A stretch of DNA of 64,000 nt from Elusimicrobia bacterium GWD2_63_28. GTDB lineage: Bacteria > Elusimicrobiota > Elusimicrobia > Elusimicrobiales > UBA9959. The DNA lies in the NCBI GenBank assembly GCA_001799895.1, contig MGUI01000007.1, positions 62,001 through 126,000 on the forward strand, in the 5' to 3' direction. The translations under genes and the position numbers were made by a program. The notes under the pieces are model-generated. The model was given only the letters and a program-made list of their open reading frames with translations, ran no database searches and was not told where the DNA came from. Position 1 is the stretch's first letter; each line of letters starts with the position of its first letter. Of this stretch, positions 17,300 through 26,116 are shown piece by piece.

Positions 17300-18289
17300 A
17301 TGCGTTTCTTTCTGACCATACTACTGTTCGCCGCCGCGCTATGCCCCGGGGCTTCAGCTCAGGCGGCCGGGCCGGGGGCTTCCTCCTCCGCGCCGTCAGC
17401 CGCCGGCGAGACGGACGACGAGATATTGCGCGAGGCCCTGTGGACCCGGCTGGCCTCCTCCAAACCGCCCGCCCGGCCCTCGGTAGGGCTGGCCCTTTCG
17501 GGCGGCGGCGCCCGCGGCTTCGCCCACGCCGGGGTGCTGGAAGCCCTGGAATACACGGGCTTCCCGGTGGATTATGTCTCGGGCACTTCCATGGGCTCGG
17601 TGATAGGCTCCCTCTACGCCGCGGGCACCCCGGTCTCGGAGATCTGGGACTTCGGGCGGGAGGCCGCGGAGCTCAAGATTTCCAGAGATTTCACGAGCAT
17701 AAAAATGATCAGCCTGCTGATGACCGACAGGCTGATAACCCCCACGCATATCACCAATTTTATCGAGGGCAGGCTGGGCGGCCAGACCTTCGAGGGGCTG
17801 AAAAAACCTTTCGCCTGCTCGGCCATGGACCTGCGCACCGGGGAGAAGATCATCTTCGCCGAGGGCCCGCTGGCTATCGCGGTGCGCGCCAGCGTCAACC
17901 TGCCCGGCATCTTCGCGCCGGTGCAGTACCGGCACCGCCACCTGGTGGACGGCGGCGTGGTGGATTTTATCCCGATAGGCGCGGCCAAACAGCTGGGCGC
18001 GGACTGGGTGCTGGCCAGCGTGACCGGCACCGTGTCGGGGCGCATGCCGGAGAACGTGCTGATGTCCCTGCTGCAGGTGATAGACATCCGGGGCTCGCTG
18101 CTGGCCGGGGCGGCGGAAAAAGAGGCCGGCTTTGTGATAAGGCCGGAGGTCGGGGATATCGGCGTGGCGGATTTTAACAGGTGCGAAGAGGCCGGGGAGA
18201 CCGGCCTGGTGGAGGCCACGCGCCGCATGGACGCGGCCCGCGAGGCGCTGCTGATTTACTCCGCGCCGAGGATGGCCGAAAAGCTATGA
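17300..18289 (+). CDS. Secreted patatin-like phospholipase (RssA-like)
   Basis: This 329-residue protein has a signal peptide (about 1-20, ending ASA) and a patatin domain (about 60-270). The oxyanion motif GGGARG is at 68-73, Ser97 in GTSMG is the nucleophile, and Asp217 in VDGG completes the catalytic dyad. It should hydrolyse acyl chains of phospholipids in the periplasm or outside. Its place between TolC and TPR genes suggests an envelope role. It lies 18 bp after the TolC stop and overlaps the TPR gene by ATGA. Confidence 0.87.
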   Translation: MRFFLTILLFAAALCPGASAQAAGPGASSSAPSAAGETDDEILREALWTRLASSKPPARPSVGLALSGGGARGFAHAGVLEALEYTGFPVDYVSGTSMGSVIGSLYAAGTPVSEIWDFGREAAELKISRDFTSIKMISLLMTDRLITPTHITNFIEGRLGGQTFEGLKKPFACSAMDLRTGEKIIFAEGPLAIAVRASVNLPGIFAPVQYRHRHLVDGGVVDFIPIGAAKQLGADWVLASVTGTVSGRMPENVLMSLLQVIDIRGSLLAGAAEKEAGFVIRPEVGDIGVADFNRCEEAGETGLVEATRRMDAAREALLIYSAPRMAEKL

Positions 18290-19257
18290 GGCTCCTTTTC
18301 GCGTTGCTGCTGCTGGCCGCCGCCCCCGCGGAGGCTTTTCTGTTCGGCCGTTCTTCCGACAAGAACGCGGCCGACAGCCTGGGCGGGATGCGCTCCGCTT
18401 TTAACGGGGGCGACTGCGTTACGGTCCTTGCCCTTTCCGAAAACTTCCTGAAAGAAAAACCGCCGGCGGCCATGCGCGAGGAGGCCTACGGCTACATGGG
18501 GCGCTGCTACGAGGCCGCGGGCTCTACCGACAAGGCGATAAGCTTCTACAAGGTGGCGCTGGGACTTTACCCGGAGAACTCTCTTTTCTCGTCGAGCCTG
18601 GCGCAGATATACAACCAGGCCGGCTTCCCGGAGAACGCCGCCCCGCTCTTCCTGCAAGTGCTCTCCCTGTCCCCGGACGACCTGCCTGCCAATTTGGGCC
18701 TGGCCCGCGCCTACGCGGCGCTGGGCTTCTTTTCGCGCGCCGCCGAGTTCTACGCCAAAGGCGCGGCGCTGCAGAATTACGCGGACCTCCCGGCGCTGGA
18801 AGAATACGCCCGCTGCCTGCTGCGCAAGCGCGACTGGGGAGGAGCTGCTTTTATTTCCGCCAAAGGCCGGGCCGCCGCCCCGCGGTCGGCGCTCTGGCCT
18901 CTGCTGGAGGCCAGGGCATGGGCCGGGCGCGGGGACTACTACAAGGCGGTAGAGGCCCTCGACGCCGCGCTGCGCTACGAATCCAACAGGCGCCTGCGGC
19001 TGGAGCGGGCCCTCTACCTGCTGCTGGGAGGGCTGCCGCGGCGCGCTGCCGAGGCCGCCGACGCCGAGCTGGCGCTGGCCGCCGGGGACCCGCTGGCTTC
19101 GGCGGTGAAAGGCATGGCCTTATATTCGCTCGGCGAGAAAACGGCCGCGGCGCCTTATTTTGCCGCGGCGCGCTCGGGCGGACCCTTCGTCTCAAAAATA
19201 GCCGGCGCCTTCCTCAACGGCTCGGCCCCGGGTCCGGAGGACGCGTGCAAAAAATAA
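18286..19257 (+). CDS. Secreted TPR-repeat protein
   Basis: This 323-residue protein starts with a signal peptide (MRLLFALLLLAAAPAEA). The rest consists of tetratricopeptide-like helix pairs, with repeats visible from about 45 to 300 (for example YGYMGRCYEAAGSTDKAISFY and LGLARAYAALGFFSRAAEFY). TPR domains bind partner proteins, so this is probably a periplasmic scaffold. The ATG overlaps the patatin stop (ATGA), so a longer upstream reading is rejected. Its last 13 bases overlap the dapF start. Confidence 0.78.
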   Translation: MRLLFALLLLAAAPAEAFLFGRSSDKNAADSLGGMRSAFNGGDCVTVLALSENFLKEKPPAAMREEAYGYMGRCYEAAGSTDKAISFYKVALGLYPENSLFSSSLAQIYNQAGFPENAAPLFLQVLSLSPDDLPANLGLARAYAALGFFSRAAEFYAKGAALQNYADLPALEEYARCLLRKRDWGGAAFISAKGRAAAPRSALWPLLEARAWAGRGDYYKAVEALDAALRYESNRRLRLERALYLLLGGLPRRAAEAADAELALAAGDPLASAVKGMALYSLGEKTAAAPYFAAARSGGPFVSKIAGAFLNGSAPGPEDACKK

Positions 19258-20051
19258 AATTCTGGAAGCTGTCGGGGGCGGGCAACGATTTCGTGCTGCT
19301 CGCGGGCGGCCGGCCCGGAGGGGCGGCTCTTAAAAAGCTGGCCCTCAGGCTCTGCGCCAGGAAACTGGGCGTCGGGGCGGACGGGCTGCTGCACGTCGGC
19401 GCGGACGGCCGCGGCGCTCTGGCCGTGCGCTATTTCAATTCCGACGGCTCCGAGGCCTTCTGCGGCAACGGCTCCCGCTGCGCGGCCTGGTGGGCTTACG
19501 CCTCCGGCCTGCTGAAGGCCAGGGCTTTCACGCTCCGGACGATAGCCGGGGATCTGCCCGCCGCGATAATGGGCCCGGGGATAGTTAAAATGCGGATGCC
19601 CGACGTGCCGGCGGTTAAGCTGGGCCTGCGCGGGGATTTCCCGGCCGGCGCCGGACAGGTTCATTTTCTGAATACCGGCGTTCCGCACGCGGTGGTACCG
19701 GTTAAGGACCTGGAGAAGACAGACGTAGAGAGGCTCGGCGCCGCGTTACGACATGACAAAGCCTTCGGGCCGGCCGGAACCAACGTCAATTTCGTGCAGA
19801 TCAAAAAGGGGCGGGTTTTCGTCCGCACCTACGAAAGGGGAGTGGAGGGGGAAACCCTGGCCTGCGGCACCGGCCTCACCGCGAGCGCGGTAGCGCTGGC
19901 GCTGTCCGGGCGCGTGCGGCCCCCGGTTTCACTGGTTTCCCGCAGCGGGGAAAAATTCATTGTCTGGCTGCGGCCGTCGAGCGCCGGGGCTTCCGAAATA
20001 CACATACAGGGGCCGGCTAAAATAGTATTCGAAGGAGAGATCAAATGCTGA
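19245..20051 (+). CDS. dapF: Diaminopimelate epimerase
   Basis: This 268-residue enzyme interconverts LL- and meso-diaminopimelate for lysine and peptidoglycan synthesis. The two catalytic cysteines are Cys73 in FCGNGSRC and Cys207 in ACGTG, and the N-terminal FWKLSGAGNDF (6-16) is typical. The start is GTG at 19245, chosen because it places the N-terminal motif correctly and sits just inside the TPR gene's end. An ATG upstream would lie deep in the TPR gene. It overlaps dapA by seven bases. Confidence 0.93.
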   Translation: MQKIKFWKLSGAGNDFVLLAGGRPGGAALKKLALRLCARKLGVGADGLLHVGADGRGALAVRYFNSDGSEAFCGNGSRCAAWWAYASGLLKARAFTLRTIAGDLPAAIMGPGIVKMRMPDVPAVKLGLRGDFPAGAGQVHFLNTGVPHAVVPVKDLEKTDVERLGAALRHDKAFGPAGTNVNFVQIKKGRVFVRTYERGVEGETLACGTGLTASAVALALSGRVRPPVSLVSRSGEKFIVWLRPSSAGASEIHIQGPAKIVFEGEIKC

Positions 20052-20935
20052 AACTCAAAGGCTGCTTCACCGCGATAGTCACCCCGTTCAAGAACGGCAA
20101 AGTCGATTTCGAATCGCTCAGGAAGGTGGTAAAGTTCCAGGTGGAGGGCGGCGTCAGCGGCCTGGTGCCCTGCGGCTCCACCGGCGAGGCGGCTACACTG
20201 GCCCCCGAGGAATACCTGGCGGTCATCAAGGCCGTGGTAGCGGCCGCGAAAGGCAAAGTCCCCGTGGTCCCCGGAGTCGGGACCAACTCCACGGAGAAGT
20301 CGGCGGCCATGGTAAAAAAAGTCTCGGCCCTGGGCGTAGACGGCCTTCTGGCCATCGTGCCCTACTACAACAAGCCTACTCAGGACGGTATGACGCTGCA
20401 TTTCTCTGAGCTGGCCAAGGCCACCCGCCTGCCTATCGTCCTCTACAATATCCCCGGGCGCACCGGCGTGAACATGCTGCCGGCCACGGCGCTGGGCCTG
20501 CGCCGCAAATTCTCCAACATAATAGGCATCAAGGAAGCCTCAGGCAGCCTCGACCAGGTGAGCGAAATAGTCAACGGGGCCGACGAGGATTTCGCCGTGA
20601 TGAGCGGCGACGACTCGCTGACCCTGCCCATGATGTCGGTAGGCGCGCGGGGCGTTATCTCCGTGACCTCCAACGTGGCCCCCGCCGAAATGCAGCGCAT
20701 GTGCGAGCTCTTCCTGAAGGGCGACACGGTCGGCGCCGCGGCCGTGCACCATAATCTTTTCCTGCTGGAAAAATCCCTGTTCACCGAGACCAACCCGATA
20801 CCGGTAAAATACGCGGCCTCGCTGCTGGGGCTCTGCCTGCCGGAGCCGCGCCTGCCGCTCACCCCGCTGACCGAGAAGAACCGGGAGGCGCTTAAAAAAG
20901 CGCTGACCGCCGCCGGCATAGGCCGCGGCAAGTAG
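20045..20935 (+). CDS. dapA: 4-hydroxy-tetrahydrodipicolinate synthase
   Basis: This 296-residue class I aldolase condenses pyruvate with aspartate semialdehyde at the entry to the diaminopimelate pathway. GSTGEA is at 44-49, the catalytic Tyr is about 134 (VLYN), Arg139 is in PGRT, and the Schiff-base Lys163 is in GIKEASG. Length and motifs are standard. It ends the plus-strand run that started at pfk, and faces the convergent mtgA gene across 30 bases holding only a weak hairpin (about 20951-20967). Confidence 0.95.
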   Translation: MLKLKGCFTAIVTPFKNGKVDFESLRKVVKFQVEGGVSGLVPCGSTGEAATLAPEEYLAVIKAVVAAAKGKVPVVPGVGTNSTEKSAAMVKKVSALGVDGLLAIVPYYNKPTQDGMTLHFSELAKATRLPIVLYNIPGRTGVNMLPATALGLRRKFSNIIGIKEASGSLDQVSEIVNGADEDFAVMSGDDSLTLPMMSVGARGVISVTSNVAPAEMQRMCELFLKGDTVGAAAVHHNLFLLEKSLFTETNPIPVKYAASLLGLCLPEPRLPLTPLTEKNREALKKALTAAGIGRGK

Positions 20936-20965
20936 GTCTGGTCCGGCTTAAAAGCTGCCCGGGCT

Positions 20966-21802
20966 TTATTGAGTTATAGCGGGGCCTGAACTCAGGCCCA
21001 CCTGCGGCGCCGTAGACGCCGCTATTTCCGTGAAAGCCTCTATCGCTTCTTCGGACGCCTCCTCCGGCAGGTAGCCGGAGGCCCGCATCCTGGAAACTAT
21101 CCTGCTCTTCTGGCGCTCCATGAAGCGGGTGCCCCTTACCGGGCTGTAACGGCGCGGGCTGGGCAGCACCGCGGCCAGGGCGGCCGCTTCCTCCGGCGTA
21201 AGCTCGGCGGCGCTTTTGCCGAAATAGGCGCGGGCGGCGGCCTCGGCGCCGTAGAGGCCGCGGCCCCATTCGGCCACGTTGAGGTAAAGCTCCAGGATGC
21301 GGCGCTTGCCGAGCTGATCCTCCAGGCGCCGCGCTATCAGCATTTCCTTGACCTTGCGCAGGGGGTTCTTGGAGGGGGAAAGGTAGAGGTTGCGGGCCAG
21401 CTGCTGGGTGATGGTGCTGCCGCCCTTGGCGAAGCGCTTCTCTTTCCAATCCGTTTCCAGGGCTTTGCGGGTGCTCTCCCAGTCTATCCCCTTGTGGCGG
21501 TAGAAGCCGCCGTCCTCGGCCACCAGCACCGCGTGCCTGAGGTGGCCGGAGATCTCGTCGAGGCCCTTCCAGACGATGACGCGCGGCAGTTTCTTGCCCT
21601 GCGCGCGGGCCTGCCTTTCCTTGAGGAGCATGAAGGAAGTCACCTTCGGGTTTTTCTTCTTCAGCTCCGAAACGTCCGGCAGCCAGACCACGTAGAGGGC
21701 GCTGACCAGCAGCAGCACTCCGAACAACCACGCCAGCCACGCCAGCTCCCTGCCCCGCAGCAGGCGGTAGGAGAAAAATTCTGATATGAGGTCTGTCTGC
21801 AT
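20966..21802 (-). CDS. mtgA: Monofunctional peptidoglycan transglycosylase
   Basis: This 278-residue glycosyltransferase family 51 enzyme polymerises lipid II into glycan strands without a transpeptidase domain. One membrane anchor lies at about 20-40. The catalytic Glu96 lies in the EDGGFYRHKGID motif, and GGSTITQQLARNLYLS at 127-142 is the second family block. No classical Shine-Dalgarno sequence precedes the ATG. The glycan cluster ends about 70 bp upstream of it; it may have its own promoter in the AT-rich gap 21803-21871. Confidence 0.92.
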   Translation of the reverse strand: MQTDLISEFFSYRLLRGRELAWLAWLFGVLLLVSALYVVWLPDVSELKKKNPKVTSFMLLKERQARAQGKKLPRVIVWKGLDEISGHLRHAVLVAEDGGFYRHKGIDWESTRKALETDWKEKRFAKGGSTITQQLARNLYLSPSKNPLRKVKEMLIARRLEDQLGKRRILELYLNVAEWGRGLYGAEAAARAYFGKSAAELTPEEAAALAAVLPSPRRYSPVRGTRFMERQKSRIVSRMRASGYLPEEASEEAIEAFTEIAASTAPQVGLSSGPAITQ

Positions 21803-21871
21803 TTGAAATATCTGACTTCTAGAGCTGCTGGGCCAGCGGGTTGGAAAAGGACGGCAAGCCCGGGGAGGATG

Positions 21872-23170
21872 TTAACGGCGGAGGATATTGCGGGCGGCTT
21901 CGAGGCCCTCTTTCACGCTCTCTTCCATGAAAGAGTATTTCCAGTTCCCGTAGCGGCCGATGGACTGCGCTTTCCTGGACTTGAGCCAGTCGAAGATCAC
22001 AGGGAGGGCCTCGGCCCGCTCGCGGTTGTAGACCACGTAGGCGCAGGGGATCTTGAGCCAGAGTCGCTCTACCACCTGCGAGGCGCTCTTTATCAGGCCG
22101 CAGGCTTTCAGGCCTTTCAGTATGGCCGCCTCCGAAGAGGCCAGGTCCAGCGCCGCGCCGGAGGTGGCCAGCTCGATGTAGAACGAGGCGCAGCCGCGGG
22201 GGGCCAGCGCCTTCGAGAAATTAGTGGCGATGCCGGCCCGGTAGAAAGGGAACTCGGCGCCCGGGAAATAGCCCCAGTGCATGTCCGACTGCACGCCCTT
22301 CACGCCCAGGTTCAGGACATAGACCGTATTGTGACGCAGCCGCGCCGCGGCGCGCCGCACCGCGACCGGCGCGTCTTCGGCCGAAGCTATGAATTCGTCC
22401 AGCGGGGAAGTGTTTATCAGGCGGCGGAAATGGATAGGGCCGAAATGGCGGATGTTGGCCACGCCTTTTTTAAGGTTTACGCTTTCGGCCTCCAGGCCCA
22501 GCCGCAGGCCGTCCAGGCCGCGCGCCAGGGCGTTGGCCAGTGTCCCTATGCCCCCGGTTTTGGGGTAATGAAAAACGGTGTTGTAGCCCAGCCCCTCGGA
22601 TTTTTTGCCGTAGGCTCCCTCTATCACTTCCTCCGGCCTGGGCAGCGGCACGAAGGGCGCGCACCATTCCGTGGTGAGCCGCCCCAGCGGGTACTGCCAG
22701 AGCTTGGCGTTATAGGGCAGCATGAAGTGCCTGGAAATGCCTTCGCCGAAGACCCGCCTGGTCCAGGCGGAAAAAGCCTCCGCGCCGTCGGGGGCCGGCT
22801 TGCGGGCGTTAAAGGCCGCCAGGAAGCCGCTGACGCACTCCGCCTTAACCCTGGCCGGCATGCCGGACAGGTTGGCCTGGAAAGGGTAGGGGGTCCAGCT
22901 CTTGTGCGCGAAGATGCGCGCGTCGCGCTTGATCCTGGCGCAGTTGGAGCCCAGCGCGCCGAGTATGAGGCGCGTGGTTTCGGGCCAGCGCAGGTGCAGC
23001 AGGTGGCCCGAATAGTCGAACTGAAAGCCGCCTTTCTTCAGGGTGGCGGCCAGCCCGCCGGGGCGGCTCTCCCGCTCGGCTACCAGGTAGTCTTTTTTAC
23101 CTTGCAGGGCCTGCGCCGCGGCCAGGCCCGCCAGGCCGCCGCCTATAATAAGGGTGTCGGTTTTAAACAT
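21872..23170 (-). CDS. FAD-dependent oxidoreductase, protoporphyrinogen oxidase/amine oxidase-like
   Basis: This 432-residue protein has the dinucleotide-binding GGGLAGL at 10-16 and the following acidic strand end with RPGGL (36-40), as in NAD(P)-binding Rossmann amine-oxidase and UDP-galactopyranose mutase-like proteins. Such proteins often occur in polysaccharide clusters, where they may act on a sugar or lipid-linked sugar. The true substrate is unknown, and a heme role is unlikely here. It is the last gene of the minus-strand glycan run, 13 bp after the methyltransferase. Confidence 0.72.
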   Translation of the reverse strand: MFKTDTLIIGGGLAGLAAAQALQGKKDYLVAERESRPGGLAATLKKGGFQFDYSGHLLHLRWPETTRLILGALGSNCARIKRDARIFAHKSWTPYPFQANLSGMPARVKAECVSGFLAAFNARKPAPDGAEAFSAWTRRVFGEGISRHFMLPYNAKLWQYPLGRLTTEWCAPFVPLPRPEEVIEGAYGKKSEGLGYNTVFHYPKTGGIGTLANALARGLDGLRLGLEAESVNLKKGVANIRHFGPIHFRRLINTSPLDEFIASAEDAPVAVRRAAARLRHNTVYVLNLGVKGVQSDMHWGYFPGAEFPFYRAGIATNFSKALAPRGCASFYIELATSGAALDLASSEAAILKGLKACGLIKSASQVVERLWLKIPCAYVVYNRERAEALPVIFDWLKSRKAQSIGRYGNWKYSFMEESVKEGLEAARNILRR

Positions 23171-23183
23171 CGTAAATATTGAA

Positions 23184-23957
23184 CTACTTTTTCCGCCCGG
23201 CTGTCTTTTTCGCCAGCACCAGGTAGCCGTCCCCGAGGTCCGTGCGGAGGAACAGGCGCTGCAGCAGGTAGGCAGGGTACAGCAGGAAGTCGTTGAAGAG
23301 GTATTTGCCGAGGCTCCAGAAGACCAGCCCCTGCCCTATCTCCTTGCTGCGCTCCTCCATGCTGCCGGCCTCCGAAACCTTTTTGCCGCCGAGCGCCATG
23401 CGCACCTTGCGCGAGAGGTTTATCAGCGGGAAGCCGTAGCAGTAAAATTTGAGGACCTCGAACCCCGCCCCGGCAAGCTTGGCCTCCAGGTCCGCCCGCT
23501 CGTAGCGGCGGGCGTGGCCGGCCAGGCGGTCCTCGTCGTTATAGGCGTCGGCGTGGGCCGGCACCGACAGCAGCAAATGGCCGCCGTCGGCCGTCAGGGA
23601 ATACCAGCGCTTCAGCGCGGCCCGGTCGTCCTCTATGTGCTCCAGCACTTCAAAGGCCATCACCAGGCCGAACTTCTCGCCGCGCTCGTCCAGCCCGGCT
23701 TCGGACATGGCAGCTATCTTGAAATTGAATTCCCGGCCCTCGTGCTGGTCCTGCAGGTGCCTGCAGGCCGCCTCGCTGAAGTCCACGCCGGCGCCGCTGT
23801 AGCCCTTTTGGTTGAGTATGCGCAGCAGGTCGCCGCCGCCGAAGCCTATCTCCAGCACGCCCTGCGGCTTCAGGTCGTCGATCAGGCCAAGCACCAGGTG
23901 CCGCCTGCAGAGGTGGGCGGGGCCGGGCATCCAGTTGTAGCCGCTTTTCGCGCTCAT
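23184..23957 (-). CDS. SAM-dependent methyltransferase
   Basis: This 257-residue class I methyltransferase has motif I (VLEIGFGGG) at 34-42, an acidic residue after strand 2 (VDFSE), and FEVLEHIEDD near 120. The C-terminal third has two hydrophobic stretches that may contact the membrane. In this setting it may methylate a sugar or a lipid-linked intermediate. The frame is open far upstream into the epimerase gene; the ATG at 23957 is chosen because motif I then falls at a normal distance. Confidence 0.78.
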   Translation of the reverse strand: MSAKSGYNWMPGPAHLCRRHLVLGLIDDLKPQGVLEIGFGGGDLLRILNQKGYSGAGVDFSEAACRHLQDQHEGREFNFKIAAMSEAGLDERGEKFGLVMAFEVLEHIEDDRAALKRWYSLTADGGHLLLSVPAHADAYNDEDRLAGHARRYERADLEAKLAGAGFEVLKFYCYGFPLINLSRKVRMALGGKKVSEAGSMEERSKEIGQGLVFWSLGKYLFNDFLLYPAYLLQRLFLRTDLGDGYLVLAKKTAGRKK

Positions 23958-23980
23958 TTCTATCCTTTCGCCGCGGGCCT

Positions 23981-24982
23981 TCAGGCTTTCTTGCGCCAGC
24001 TGGGGGGCAGATTCCTTTCGATCTCGATATTCCCGAACTCGGTGCTGGCGCGGCTGCCCGCCTTCTTCGCCCAGTCCGCCATGGCCTGCACGCCCTCGGC
24101 CAGGCCGTACTTCGGGGTATAGCCGAAAACTTTCTTCAGCCGGTCGTGGGAGGAAAAAGCGTGCACCACCTCGTTGCGGGCCTCCAGGTGCTTTATCGGG
24201 TGGGCGGGAGCGCCCATGGCCTCGCGCACGCGCTCGGCGAGCTCGTTGACGGTGAAGGGCTGCTCGGAGCCGATATTGAAGACCTGGTTGTAGGCCTCGG
24301 GGCGGAAGGCGGAGTCGGCGATGATGGGCGAGACGTCCTTGATGTAGGTGAAGGCGCGCGTCTGCTCGCCGTCGCCGAAGATGCTCATCGGCTGGCCCAG
24401 CAGGATCTGGTTCATGAAGATGCCGGCCACGTTGCGGTAGCGGTCGCCGATATTCTGGCGCTCGCCGTAGACATTGTGCGGGCGGAACACCACGAAATCC
24501 AGGCCGAACATCTTCTGGGCGGCGTGCAGGTCGTGCTCGACGGCCAGCTTGGAGGCGCCGTAGGGATCCTCGGGCATGGGGGCCATGTCCTCGGTCAGGG
24601 GCAGCTGGCCCGCGCCGTAGACGGCGATGGAGGAGGTAAAGACGAAGCATTTCACGCCGTTGTTGACGGAGGCGTTAACCAGGTTGACGCTGCCTATCAG
24701 GTTGTTCTCGTAGTTGAACTTGCGGATGAAGTGGCTGAGGCCCTCGGCGGCGTAGGCGGCCAGGTGGAAGACGTGCTCGAACTTGCCTTCCGCGAAGAGC
24801 CCGTTCACCAGGGCGGCGTCGGTGACGCTCCCTTTCACGAACTTCGCGCCGGCGGGGACATTGTCCTCGAAGCCGCCGCTGAGGTCGTCTAGCACCGTGA
24901 CGGTATGCCCCGCCTTGAGCAGGTCTTCCGCCACGTGCGAGCCGATGAAGCCGGCGCCGCCGGTCACGAGACATTTAGCCAT
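23981..24982 (-). CDS. NAD-dependent sugar-nucleotide epimerase/dehydratase (GalE-like)
   Basis: This 333-residue extended short-chain dehydrogenase has GGAGFIG at 8-14, catalytic Ser at about 117-118 (TSSIAVYG) and the Tyr141-Lys145 pair in YGASK. It should act on an NDP-sugar, most likely as a C4 epimerase, to supply the glycosyltransferases around it. Exact substrate cannot be read from the sequence. A GGAGG-type Shine-Dalgarno precedes the ATG. Confidence 0.85.
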   Translation of the reverse strand: MAKCLVTGGAGFIGSHVAEDLLKAGHTVTVLDDLSGGFEDNVPAGAKFVKGSVTDAALVNGLFAEGKFEHVFHLAAYAAEGLSHFIRKFNYENNLIGSVNLVNASVNNGVKCFVFTSSIAVYGAGQLPLTEDMAPMPEDPYGASKLAVEHDLHAAQKMFGLDFVVFRPHNVYGERQNIGDRYRNVAGIFMNQILLGQPMSIFGDGEQTRAFTYIKDVSPIIADSAFRPEAYNQVFNIGSEQPFTVNELAERVREAMGAPAHPIKHLEARNEVVHAFSSHDRLKKVFGYTPKYGLAEGVQAMADWAKKAGSRASTEFGNIEIERNLPPSWRKKA

Positions 24983-24997
24983 AGTTCCTCCGACCGC

Positions 24998-26116
24998 CTA
25001 AACGGTCCTTATAAGTTCCGCGATCTCCGCGCCCAGCACGGCCGCGCTGGCGCGCTTGCTGAAAAGTTCCTGCCCGCCCGCGGCGATCTTCTCCGCCAGG
25101 GCCGGGTCGGCCTTCAGCCGCCGCACCGCCGCCGCCAGGGCGGGGGCGCTCGCCATCCCGCAGAGCAGGCAGTCCTGCCCGTCGGTCAGCAGTTCGTCCG
25201 CCGCCGGCGACCCGCCGGTGACTACCGGCCTGCGCATGGCCATCGCCTCGAAAACCTTGTTGGGGATCACGCGGCGGGCTTTTTCGGTGTCGCCGAAGAT
25301 GCCCAGGCAGACGTCCGCCGCCGCTATGTGGTTTACCAGTTCGTCCGGGGGCATGAACTCCGTGAACTCGGAATTTTTAAGGCCGAGCTCTTTGGCGAGG
25401 GCCAGGGTCGATTCCAGCTCCTCGCCGGCGCCGATGAACTTGAAATGCACCCCGTCGGCCTCCAGCTCTTTGGCCGCCCTTACGATGTACTTGAGGCCGT
25501 GCAGCGGAATGTAGCGGCCGAAATGCAGCACGGTGTAGGGGCCTTTCTCCGCCGGCGCCGGGCGCGGGTAGAACCTGTCCTCGCTGGCGCCTATGAAGCT
25601 GCGGCGGAATTTCTCCGCGCGCAGGCCGAACTCTTCGCAGAAATATTTTATGTGGTCGCCGGTGTCGAGCAGCACCAGGTCGGCGAGGGCGCAGGAATAC
25701 TTGTCCACCAGCCACAGCAGGCGCGCCTTGAGCGATCCCTTCTTTATGGCGGGCCTGTCGAAGACGAAGGCTTCGTAGAGGGACAGGAAGGCGTCGAAGA
25801 TTACCGGGACGCCTTTGAGCTTGCCCAGCAGCCAGGCCGGGAACATGTCGAAATGCCCGGAGTAGCCCACCAGGAGGCAGTCGACGTCCTTCTCGCGCAA
25901 CAGGCGCAGGCCCAGGCGGGCGTAGATGGCGAGCCAGCGCAGCAGCAGGCCCGGCGCGAACCAGCCGGCCGAGGCGCGGGCCAGCTTGTCCCGGGTGCTC
26001 GCCCAGAGCGGCTCGTGCAGTTCCACCACGTCGACGCCGGCTTTGCGCAGCCCGGCTATGACGGTGATATTGCGGGGATAGGCCCTGTCGTAGGTGCCCC
26101 AGTAGCAGACCTTCAT
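24998..26116 (-). CDS. Glycosyltransferase family 4/1-like
   Basis: This 372-residue GT-B glycosyltransferase has an N-terminal acceptor domain and a C-terminal donor domain. Late in the protein (about 295-315) lies VFEAMAMRRPVV, the Glu-rich donor-binding motif of GT4-type enzymes. It lacks membrane segments and would work at the cytoplasmic face, adding a sugar from an NDP donor to a lipid-linked glycan. It overlaps the upstream membrane protein gene by four bases. Confidence 0.82.
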   Translation of the reverse strand: MKVCYWGTYDRAYPRNITVIAGLRKAGVDVVELHEPLWASTRDKLARASAGWFAPGLLLRWLAIYARLGLRLLREKDVDCLLVGYSGHFDMFPAWLLGKLKGVPVIFDAFLSLYEAFVFDRPAIKKGSLKARLLWLVDKYSCALADLVLLDTGDHIKYFCEEFGLRAEKFRRSFIGASEDRFYPRPAPAEKGPYTVLHFGRYIPLHGLKYIVRAAKELEADGVHFKFIGAGEELESTLALAKELGLKNSEFTEFMPPDELVNHIAAADVCLGIFGDTEKARRVIPNKVFEAMAMRRPVVTGGSPAADELLTDGQDCLLCGMASAPALAAAVRRLKADPALAEKIAAGGQELFSKRASAAVLGAEIAELIRTV

